Positions 26,601 through 38,600 of a DNA stretch of 64,000 nucleotides are shown here, in pieces. The stretch covers positions 20,460,001 to 20,524,000 of the forward strand of contig CM034548.1 of assembly GCA_020055645.1 (NCBI GenBank), in the 5' to 3' direction. The stretch is from Tomocerus qinae. Taxonomy: Eukaryota > Arthropoda > Collembola > Entomobryomorpha > Tomoceridae. Every line of letters starts with the position of its first letter. The stretch's first letter is position 1. A program made the position numbers and the translations under genes. The notes below the pieces were generated by a model. That model worked only from the letters and a program-made list of their open reading frames with translations, searched no databases and had not been told where the DNA came from.

Positions 26601-29600
26601 CATTTTACTACAAAGAAAATGAATGATACAGAATAGCAAGTTTTGATTTTCGCTACATTTAATTTCACAATGTGTGTACTTTCACAATAGGGAATCTGAG
26701 TTTGAATTATTTGAGTATGTTGAAGTAACAATGTAAGATGTACGCATAGTTTGGTTGAGAGGGATTTATTACAATTCTGATAAAAATCTAAATCAGGATA
26801 GTTTTAATACATGAATGCCTAGGGAGAAAGGGAGAGCATTCCATTCCGCATAAAGACGTCTAAGATAGCCGAGGTTTTTTTAATGTCAAAAGCTATTGAT
26901 TTATTTTATAGGTATCGACGGTATTCTACTCCATTGTTGGGAAGGGCGGGGATTTCATGCAGTTGTTATCAGAGCCATTTGATTATACAGAAATATTACA
27001 TTTAGTAATTTACGTATGCAAATAACTGGAGGGTAGATCTATGTCTGTTATACTTTCTAAAGACAGGGAAAAGTATTTCAATATAATTTTTTCTGAATAA
27101 GTCATGAAGTAATTGCCTTCGTTTGCCAGTCTGTCTGCCTAATTCCTACAATTTATCCGAACAGCTCTACACAAAATCTGTTCTTTTGTATTTCGGCTAT
27201 ATTATACACAGAAGCGATAGCGCCTGCCGTGAAGCCTAAAGCTATGCAGTATAAAATACCAGAGTGTAGCATGTATTCAAGAGGAACATATTCTTATGCT
27301 GCAAAGATCCATACCTAAACACTAAGGAAGAGAAAGTGCACGTAGATAATAGTGCTACCTAACTGTCCTCACTTGTCGGTTTTTTTGCAGCGAAAGCAGA
27401 AAGGTCTGTCCAAAAAGAAAACGATCTTCTTGAAAAAACAAAACGGTATTCCCCAATAAACAAAAATGTCAATCCTTAAAGACAGATGGTCTTGGCAAAA
27501 AGCCGTTTGATTTCAGATAGGTATATAATATTATGTATCTATAAGTTATTATGTGTATTTTAGAAGAAGCAATGAAATTGAGTTGATGCAGGCACAACTA
27601 CTCGAGTTAAAATATATTGGTTATCAAATGTCAAATATCGTCCACTATTCTACGAAAACTTGTAGCAATATTGCTTTGTTATGCTTAGCAACAAGTCACT
27701 TGACTACACTCTATTATTATTGAAGATTGCTATTATTGAAGATTGCTATTATTTATGTTAAGTATACATTTAAAATTGAAAAACACATAGCAACATAATA
27801 CCTACATCAATCTTCATGAAATATATTACGTGATACATTATTTTCTTTTCTACGTGTGGAAATATCTCTTTAAAAACAAGTGCGACGTTCATATTCAAAC
27901 AGTAGACATTTAATACTCCGAATTGTGAGGTGACTAAAATATGAAATACTAAACTCCAGAATTTACATTCAAAAATGGAAAATCATTCTACAGGAAAAAT
28001 CGATATGGAAGTCATGCTTTGTCCTTCATAATAAGTTTACCAGATTAACGTTTTATGAAAGGTTGGTTGTCTTTCAGAGGAGGTAATTCGGGTTTTCAAA
28101 GATTCCATTTTGGGCTCTTGCTGGTCATGGTAAAAAGAATTTTTTGGTGGTACTAATTTAGTTAGGTTATAATAGGTGTGGATAATAAATATAAAAAAGA
28201 GAACATACCCGATTTCCCATTAATATCTTTGGCCTTTAAATTTCTTGCTTTGAGAAGAGTAAGTGTTAATGTGCTGTTTGTCGGGTGGTAGCAAAGGGAA
28301 ACGAGCAGTTCTCCGCATTTGTCTTTGGCTGGTGGTTTCAATGCTTTCCAAAATGAAGGTTTCTCCGAAAAGTCCACCTGGAATACAGATTAGAAGATAT
28401 TGCGTTTGATGATGACTTCTTTCACTGCATTTCAATGGGACACAATCTTACATTAGTGCTTTTTTACTATCTCTGCGGATTCACATACTCTCTCATCTCT
28501 GCTGGTTGAGTTTATGTACTATCTGCATCTGTCAGTACGTTTTGTACGTGTGGTTTGGTCTTAGAACGTCCGTCCACCAGAGAATTGCATTTCAACGCCC
28601 GATGTTGAAATACATTTCCCGACTTTGTAATTCTCCATGATTGTAAAAAACGTTACCTGATCCAGTTGGCCTGTCTGGTTGGAAGGATTCCATGCAAACC
28701 ATGTTATCCGTGAGAGCGTAAAGAGTAGTGTTACCACTAAATGCATACACACCGAGAATATCTATTCCACTTCACATCTGATTTCAAATCCTGACTCCCC
28801 GCATACATACTATTTCATAGTATAATTTTTTCTGTAATGGTATTATCCGGTGACGGAATTAATATCCAGTTACATTTCCACTCCAAAGGGTGACAGCTTG
28901 AAAGTAGCTCAAGGAATTCGACTTGAGAGCAACTGCATATGAATTTATACCTCCTAGTATTTCCTCCAACATTACATTATGGCCCACAACTTCCTTTATA
29001 AAATGTATCTCAGTGCATATCTAAATATTAAATCCTTCTCTATCTACCTATCTATCTATACAGGCATATACAACAGACACTCCTATAATACTTACCTATC
29101 TACCCTATTATTGCAGGCTACGGTTAGTCTACAAAAAAGGAAAATAGAGTTTGTATCTGAATGCAAAGTCGGCAATGGTGTCGTGTCACAGATATGAAAA
29201 GAGACAAGTGAACAGTTAATTCACCCTGAAGAATCCTACAGAATCATCATGAGGAAAGGACAGTCTAAACCAAACCACGTCCTTTCCCTTGTATCTATAG
29301 CTACGATGAGTTGAGATTCATTTCATCGTGTCTTTTCTGCTCCCAAAGAATATCTTTGTGCTTAGTTTCAGCTCTAATCTTCTGTCTGCCTACTTACAGC
29401 ACACACAGTGCTTACTTACCTTCCCGTTTGTGTGTCATGGCGGTAAGATTGTCTTGAAAGTCGCGAAATAGGTACTAAAGAAGATCTGAACAAGTGATGC
29501 GCCATGGCAATCCATGCTTTGCGATCCTATTCTAATCGTAACTCCTAACGTAAGCCATATACACTATGCAATCCAAAATTCTAATCACTTTGCCCAGTTT

Positions 29601-32600
29601 AGGATTCATCTTAGAGTGGAGTGTCTGATGTGCTCCATAAAATATCCTTGCTTCGTTTATCACTCTCGGTTGACTGGCCTGGCCGAGAGTGTAGCACCTA
29701 ATGTACTAATGGTACTAGTACTGAAGCCACTTGCACTTTGCTCAACTCCCCTCTCTTTGTACAAAGCCTTATAATATGTATTCCAGTCAGTAGAGAACAT
29801 TCAAGAGAATCACTAGCATTAGAATGGAATAAAGTAGGTAAATCTGCCCAGAAACACTTTGGTTTAAGACAGTAGTACCTACCTTAAGTAACTAGATATA
29901 ATGTTCTTTCCGTCACTCACTCCACCAGTTCCTCCCTCACTACTTTCTCTAACGCACCCATTATCTCCTGATTGCTAAAATTTCAGATAAACGTTTTTCT
30001 TACACATCCAAGGAAACTCATTGACTTGATTGGAAATTAGTGCTTGGAAAAAAAGAATTCAACCCGAACGTGTATGAAAAACAAATGGCTTCTATGCACA
30101 TCTTTTACAAGTGTCTACATTATATTTAATTGGCAAGATTGCCAAACACACTGCCCATCAAGAGACTCGATCTAATAACGTGACAAAATACAAGACATTG
30201 TGTAAATATTAAGATATACTCCCTACAGACTTACGCTACAGAGATATAATCTACCTCTACGCCTTGAAATAATATTGACAAACAGTCACTTGTGTGTAGT
30301 ACACCGGCACCTTTTTTTCCATAAATATCCGTGGAGGGAGCTCGGCTCATAAAATATCTGTACAAACAATAATTTATATTATCGATTCGCGAAAAAAAAA
30401 ACTCATCTTCTCTCCAGGAGACAATCTCCCGTGTCTGGATTCGACATTCAGTGGCACGCACGACTGTGTCGAGATTGTGCCCCCGATACGGGAGACTTTC
30501 TTTACGGCGAAAGAATCATTGCATGTACTACACTGTTATGATGTGACGGATATATCCTGCATAACTAGGTGGAAGAGAAGATGAAAACGAGATAGTGTAC
30601 CTGAAGTTATCTGTGTAAGAAATCTTATAGGAGTCACTGTTATTTTTGAGTAGATGGAATTGAGTGACTATAGGTAGTTGAGTGAGTGACAGCACCCGAG
30701 CCATATGCCCAAAATGGCTGGAGGAGACGGGGACTGGGATCTGTCACAACTATATCTATAGGGAGCTAAGGGCGTCTAAGGCATGAAGACTACCTGACTG
30801 GAAGTAGAACATCATGAACTCTCATCTATTCCTTTCTCTATCTGTGCAACAAAAGCGCCATGAGGCGTCGAGGCCCTTGAGATTTAACACAAGGACACGT
30901 TTCACTTTTCTTTCAGACTTGACGCTTGACATGTTATGCAATCCAAACATGAGGCAATATGTATGTAGATAAATTCACATAATATTTCACGAGTCATTAC
31001 CTGACAGAGTGGTAGGAAGACTTCTCCAATGGAATCGTCCCGAGAAAAGCGATCGTAGTCGAACACGTGAAGATGTAGAACTCGACTTTGCAGCTTCTGG
31101 ATGGGGAAACCTGGAAACACAAGAAATTCCGATACAACTCAAGAAACATTTTGATACTAAAATTTACCGTTTATTCTGCCTTTCTAGACCAAGTGACTCT
31201 CTAGATAATATTTTCATTGTCTGCTTAGTTATTATCACGGATGAATAAGCTATACGCTTGAAAATTAATCACAATAAAATGTAAATAGATCTACCATGGA
31301 ATTATTTTAATATCTTTGAATTAGCATCCTTTTTACGAGAGTCTTAACTTTGCCAACCTCACAAATTACAAAGATAGTCAACACAAATATAACTGCAGCA
31401 TGTATTATGCATTTCAAAAAGAAAGGCTGTACCTACTGTGTCTGGTCTAGTGTTCGTTTTAGTAGTTTGGCGTAGCACTCAAAGAGTTTAGGCTGACATA
31501 ATCCATATACTTACGTATTTTAGTACGCACCTATCAATATCAATATAGATAAAACAGTTACCCAACCTGAATCTGTCTTTGGCAATATATATAAATAGAA
31601 AAGTCTACTAGTTACGGTGATCCCTATAACATTTTTCCCAATTTTTATTTAGTGCATAGATAGGTAAACTTTGAGAGAGTATTAGAGGAAGGAGCTTAGC
31701 TGCACACTTGTTTCTACTTTGAAATGCAATTTCAATACACCACCGTACATAAGTAGTAGGAGGTAGGTAGGCGAGAGGAGTATCAGTTTGTGTAAGTGGA
31801 TCATAGAACTTCTGTCCTGCCTACAAACTAGCAACCGCTGTTTATTTGAATGCTCTAAAGTTTTCTACTATAATTTTAAATGTCGTGCTTTGAAATTCAT
31901 GGCTAACCGGTTGTCCCCGAAGAGGGTAGGTATAAATCGGCCTTTTACCATGTACATGAGTCCTGAGTAGGTACACCTTGCTGCAAAACAATAATGCCCG
32001 CGCACTTGCTCCTATGTGTGTTCACAGCTCTACATAGCGGTAGTTTGTACTATTGGTGGACAGACATTCAGTTCAATGAATTTTGCCTTTTAGCAGCAAT
32101 AAAAATGTTGACTACTGCTAAATGCCATACACCATCGATTGAAAATTGAAACATTATAGCACTATTTAAAACTAGAATAACAGTAATAATGTCCTCTCGA
32201 AAAATGCAAAGATTGTTTTCGCTGTAGCATGTCATACTTACGTACTATTACGTAGAGTATGGAAAGAGAAAGCAGGAGAAAGGAATTGCAAATAATTTCC
32301 TACAATGTACATTCTTGTGGCATTGTGCGGTGCGGTATATTAAAGTTAATCTATTCGGCTCCTAGCAAAATACCAGTAAGCTACTAGGAACGGAAGGAAG
32401 AAAGAGAAATGAGACAGCTTTTACTACAAGTCTACTTTATTATTATTGTCTGAAATAACACGACTCCTGTAAATGTTTGTTACGCTACATACAAATGCAA
32501 TGTGTATGTACTAAATACATATGAATGACTCACAAAATATATGTAGTTAGGTCATGTAATGTCCTGACCGTAATTTGATTGTAACTGTTAGAGAGTGCCG

Positions 32601-35600
32601 AGGTATTTACTTTAGATACTTTAGATTTTTCCCCCTCTCCTACTGAACTCTGAACCAAACTATTTAATATATGTACCGAATTCAATAAAAATAAATTCTT
32701 ATCTATACTATACTTTCTCCTAGATTCCATTGCATTTTCTGTCGATTAGGAATGTGACACTGATTCATCTGCAAAAGACACTCCTAACTCAGCTTGCGCA
32801 CTGCAAACATTAAATGAGATCATTTTACCTAAAAATCATAAGCCTCGACAAACTCAACCACCAACTCCGACGTCGCACAAAAATAATATTTTCAGATTAA
32901 GTCACGAAGCAACCTCATTATACATAATTTCATTTCTACGACGTTTTGCTACTTTCAATCACTTCACAGATGAAATGGTTCTATATTTTACTTGCAGGGA
33001 TACTTTCCTAGTTTAACTATTAACTGCCTTCTTCTTTTTCAATAATACTGAACGAGTGTACAAAAAGGAAAACCCGAAATGAAATAGTATGCATATTACC
33101 CCATTCGTACGAAAAATGAATCGTACCCAAAACAAAAGAAATTTTGTATTCATTCATTTGAGATTGTATTGTATGTCAAATATTTACTCTACTGCTGATT
33201 GAGTATTCACATTTTTATCCGCAATTTTGTTGTTTATAGACATTCTAGTGCAAAGAAATGTAAGGAAATTAAGGAATGTCTGGCGTAATTAGTTGGGAAT
33301 CCTAATTGTTCACAAGAGTTTACATATTATATGGAAAGCATTAAAGAGAAAATTAGCTGTAAGGGTTACATTTGGTAAGATAGTATTTAACAATAGCATT
33401 TCATTGCGCAAATCAGAAAAAAAGGAGGAAAACAAAGATGCCTAATTGCATAGTGGCTTAGAGAGGGATAACGCATGATGGTGCAGACTACATATAACTA
33501 CAGTAGACGTTTCAGCGTTAATAATCCAATGTCTGTTTCAATGTTTTCTTATCCTTTTATCACAGAAGAAACACAAGTCAGTCTGGCGGAGAGCTGAACA
33601 CCAAATCCAATCTTCCCTTCGCCGTCAGCCGCATATATAACGTAAGAATAGAATGTACAATATCAAGAAGTCTACAGTCTCCATACATTCAAACTAAACT
33701 ACATAAACTTAAGCTGGAATCACTCCGGCTGTCAGTTGTTTCTAATGACGGCATGTAATACTCTCTGCTCCTTCCTCTCTAACAACGTAAATAATGTTTA
33801 CTCGTCGCAAATTCTTGTTACGTATGTATAAATGTAAAAGCTTTTATTATATTTATAAGCACTCAACTAGAAACCTAATAATAAACCAGTACATACCACT
33901 GAGATCTATGTTTCTCCTCCAAAATAAACAAATTTTACAAAAAAATTGACCCAAAAAAATTTAAAACGACCAATATATCAAAATTGCAACACTTTTAGAT
34001 TCTTTGTAATATAAATTGTGAATTTAACCGAAGAATTTGAAAGTCCATGTAAATAAATTGAATAGTTTAGCATAGAATACAATTTGTGTAAAAAAGAAAT
34101 TCCTGGAATGCACAACAATATAAATTTTCCCATTTCAAACAAGGGATTTGAGAGCATAAGCAATTTAGAACATGATTTGTAGACCAAACATGAAAGGCTT
34201 CCTCAGAACAAACTAAATACTCGGTTCTCCGACCTTACTACCTATTCCGCATACAATTACTGCTATGCCAGTAGAAAATGATCCTACAAAAGAAAGTGCA
34301 GATACTATCATATTTTAAATGATGCTCCATATCCCAATCCCCCATTAAATCTATAGGTATATTATTTGCATAAATTTTAATATACCTCAGGCCTAGGATC
34401 CTCTTACAATTTCTCTGATCCAATGTTATGAAACCTAAGGAATACTTTTGAGGGAATATTTTCAGAAATCGCCAACAAAATTCTATATGCCCCATCTATA
34501 TGCTATGTAATAAATACTTCCACATCAGTTTCCTATAACGCTTTTTACACATCGTATTATATATCAAATGCTCTCCTTGCTCAAAAGGGTAAAATAAATT
34601 CCCTGGTCCATTTTCAGGGATTGAAATTCAAAAGCATTTAAAATATTTGTTATATATACGACTGATGTGGTACATATTATTGGACTAGACGTAACAAAGT
34701 TGTATACTATCATCTTATGAATTGTATATGGTTTATGGCTCCAACTGCGGATGTACGAGTATCTCTTTGAAAACAATCACTTATTTATTTCGCAAAAAAC
34801 TGTTGGACATGTCAGGAAGAGTGAGTAGCTACCACGCCCGGGTTTTTCCAATGACGATTATGTGGAAGGGAAAAAGAGTAATAAAAACAAATTACTTAGC
34901 TGGAGAGTAGAGTTAAAATTGAGATGAAAGTCGGCATTCTTTGACATTTCCTTTAGATACTTTTATCCTTCCTTTTATTACCTACACGTATTTAATATAG
35001 CGCGATAAGTGTAGGTGTTATAGAAATGGCTAATGTAAAACTACACTTCAAAAGTAATATACAATGAGGGGGCGATGTAGCAAAAGTAAGCTATAGATAG
35101 CATTAATAAATGTAGAAATGAAGAATTGTAATACCAGGAATGTGGGAGAGAGCAGACCACATTTGTTACATATTTATGCGTAGGTGTGCTTTGTGCAATG
35201 AGTAAGTAAAAGTTATTTCTTAGTACTACCTATATGTCCTTATCCGATGGACAGACAAGCCCTTCGGGTCTTTTTTGTATTCTTACAGTTAGGTCATAAT
35301 ATAAAAACAAAAGGAGATGGACCATCAAAAGGAGGAGAAAGCCTCGGTGAAAGCACCCACTTATGAATCTCTGACTTGCAAAATCAATGTTTGCCCACGT
35401 ATTTCACCAATGTGAAGATATCCAGCATCTCAAACTATTATATTTTACGGCTTTTTCCTTTCCAAAAAGCGTAGGCATGTACATCGTAACTCATAACCAG
35501 TGGGAGAGCCTTTTCCTCTTCCCTAATGAAAGCGAGCTTTGTACTAAACACAATATTAAACGTAAGGCTGGATATAGGAAGGGGCTTGATATCAAGGGGA

Positions 35601-38600
35601 GTACAAAAAGATGCTCCCAATTGCTCTACAAGGTCGGTTCATCTAGTCAGACGTTTAACAACTTGTAGCCCATCTACTTCACGTCTGCTGGCAAACATTA
35701 ATCTAATCATTCCCAATTTCCATCAACTATAATTGCCTACCTTAATACACTTAGCTGTATTAGCAACACAATTTTCCCTGTCATGTCTCTAAAATTACTT
35801 ACAACAGGATGCCCGTTTTCTATTGTAATTAAGGTTACTGGTTAACTTCTTCCCGACAAACTAATAATTTATTTACCTTTGGTTTATTAGCGACACATTT
35901 CTATATTCCATCAGCATTCTGCCATTTCTATCTAACCCGACATGTCATTATTATTTCACAGGCCAACGGCATCTATTGGTAATTCATGATTTAATTGGGT
36001 TTTAAATCTCATTTCTTTGCTTAATGCCACGCTCTAGTGGTTAATTCATTTTAGATTACTTGTTTGGCATGTTGTAGAGTAGAGATGTAACCATGTCATG
36101 AACTTTGCACTACCCCATCATCGAACGTGTTAAATAAATAAATACGCGGTAGTAAGGTTGCGTATTTCATCCGATTACCTAAAGTAATCTCTAAAGGTAA
36201 ATAAGCTTACAAATTGTTATTTCATTTTCACCATGTCATTTCCTCTCGACAAGATAATTGCCACCCATCTAGATTGGACTACCACATATTTATAATTGAT
36301 AACTTGATGGATTCTTGATTCTAAGCTTATTTCCTTTTACCACTGAAGATAACATGGATTTTTGGAGAGATTTACAGTGCTACTTGTTAATTCTAATCTC
36401 GACTGGACAAAATGTTTAGCTTTTTGTATAAAATTTATGTGATCATTTAATTTTTCAAAAGAATCCCCTTATTTTCCTTTTTTGTAAAGTTATAAGGAGG
36501 TTCTTAAAGTTAAGTATAAGCCAGAACAATAAAACAAACCGTTAGTTTTTGCCAAGCGTAAAAATCCGAAGAATAAATGTGTAATAAATACCTTCAGTGC
36601 TACTTAAGGACTAACAAAGCCAAGTCTTGAGTACCTATGCACGTACATTTATTTCTACATACGTCGTGTAGAAATACTACAAGTGTCGCCATTAACGAAC
36701 TTTACGTGACACTATCTGAAAAGCCATCTGAGTTCAATTACTGTGCACGCGTGATAGTTGCTTGCATTGTAGTCGACTATTGTGCACACACTTATTAAAT
36801 ACGTACCTAATCCGTATGCAGTAAGCACAGACAGACATCTTCTTGCTCAATAGTATATATACATCATATTCTATACAAGTGTGCCGCCTACGAAGCTCTA
36901 TCTACCTTATTAAGACGAGACAAACAAAGAGTAGATAAAAGAAAACGTATCGTGAACGTCGACTACAGACATTTATGTTGAAAGACAGGGACAAAGAATA
37001 ATCCTTTGGAAAATGTAAAGTTTGCTCTAATGCATGATTACAGATGCGGCAGTTCAAAGTTCAAAATACTTTCATGTTGCAAATTACATTGCATAATAGT
37101 GTCACGTAATAAATATTCGTCCTAAACTAGAAAATTATATTCTCTACCCTCTTTTCCCTTGTAATTATTTTAAACGGTTAGACTTAATTGTTGGAACAAA
37201 GTTCTAATGAAAATGACCGTGTATAAAATACGTACCTTCGAAGTATAAAGTTTCATTCCATCTGGGGTTCAGGGTCCGCCTTTTAATTTTTGTCTCCAGA
37301 CGATGTTTCTTATCTGGTAGAAGAGTTACACGAACGTAGGGATCTGATGTGCCGGAGATATCCTTTGCAGGTAAATCCTTTCCCTATAGTCGCATTACAA
37401 TAGTGATTGAAATAAAATTTTGTAGCCTAATTCAAAGCTTGCCTACTTAACTTAGCTTTCTCATTTCTTCTATAGCTACCAAAAAATACATGCCTAAATA
37501 CATTTTACATTTACAGTTATTAAAAGATACTGCAAACCATCTAAAATTTATTAGTCAAGCAAGAAATTCTAGAAACCAATTAGATTTTTGGTGTCTAATT
37601 ATTAAATAAAGGATGCTCTAGTGCAATTTATGGAAGTAGTCACTCCTATAGCAAGAATAACGAAGGAAAACATTCCAAGAAAACATGCCGCATTAATAAA
37701 ATACAAAACAAAACGCTACAAGTTGAAAACTCTATTCAATTGATACAGTAGTCGCTATTGATCTTAGCTCCTTGTATTATATTAGTCCTTGTGAAATGAT
37801 AATTCAAGAAGAGAAAAGGAAAACTGTCCATTCAATAGTCTATATAGACCTATTAATTGGTATAGGGATTGAAAGAGCTATAAACTTGCACAAAATGGAA
37901 TGTCAGGTCATGAAATACTCAAGCGGTAATAATTGAAGCCAGAGAGTGGTTATGGTTTAGGAAGGGGCATAATAGAATGGAAATGGATTGGATGAGACGG
38001 ACAATAAAAGAAACTATAAAAAGGCCATTGCGAAGAAAGTAGGAGAAAATATAATTTTTAAGTGATGCATTTGCGCGATTACCTGTATAATTCTCAAAAT
38101 GAGGGTCATACTCTCAAAGTCATATTCGAGACTGAAGTTGATTTGTCCAACTGAGTCAGTGGACTCGGTGTTGTCAATGTACATGTCGACCAAAGAAATC
38201 GATCTGTTCTGCCAGAAAGCCATCTGAAAAGAAACAGCAAATACATTTGTGTGCTGAAGGCTTTAGGATGCTTTGTAAACAAAAACTTTATTAAATCGCC
38301 GACTGAGCCATTAAGAAAAAAGCTTTAAGAGGGAGACTGTAGGAATGCTTACTATATTACCCTGTCTGACTGTTTATAAACTTGTAATAGTGTTTTCTAA
38401 AGGATAGAAGAAGTACCTCTACCAAATCCATTCCGTGCTGCCAATATTTTCCAGGAGTGTATTAAATGTACGACCAGTACTGTTATTGCTCTTCTATTCA
38501 ATTTTAGGAGCACAGACAGATCACGCACACTTATCCACGTCTTGTACATATACATAGGCATCTAGGCTACTACCTTCTTAGGTATGTGTACACAGAAAGG

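Noticed and set aside
31009..31248. 79-codon plus-strand frame
   Set aside because: It is a shadow of the Syt7 C2A exon on the other strand.
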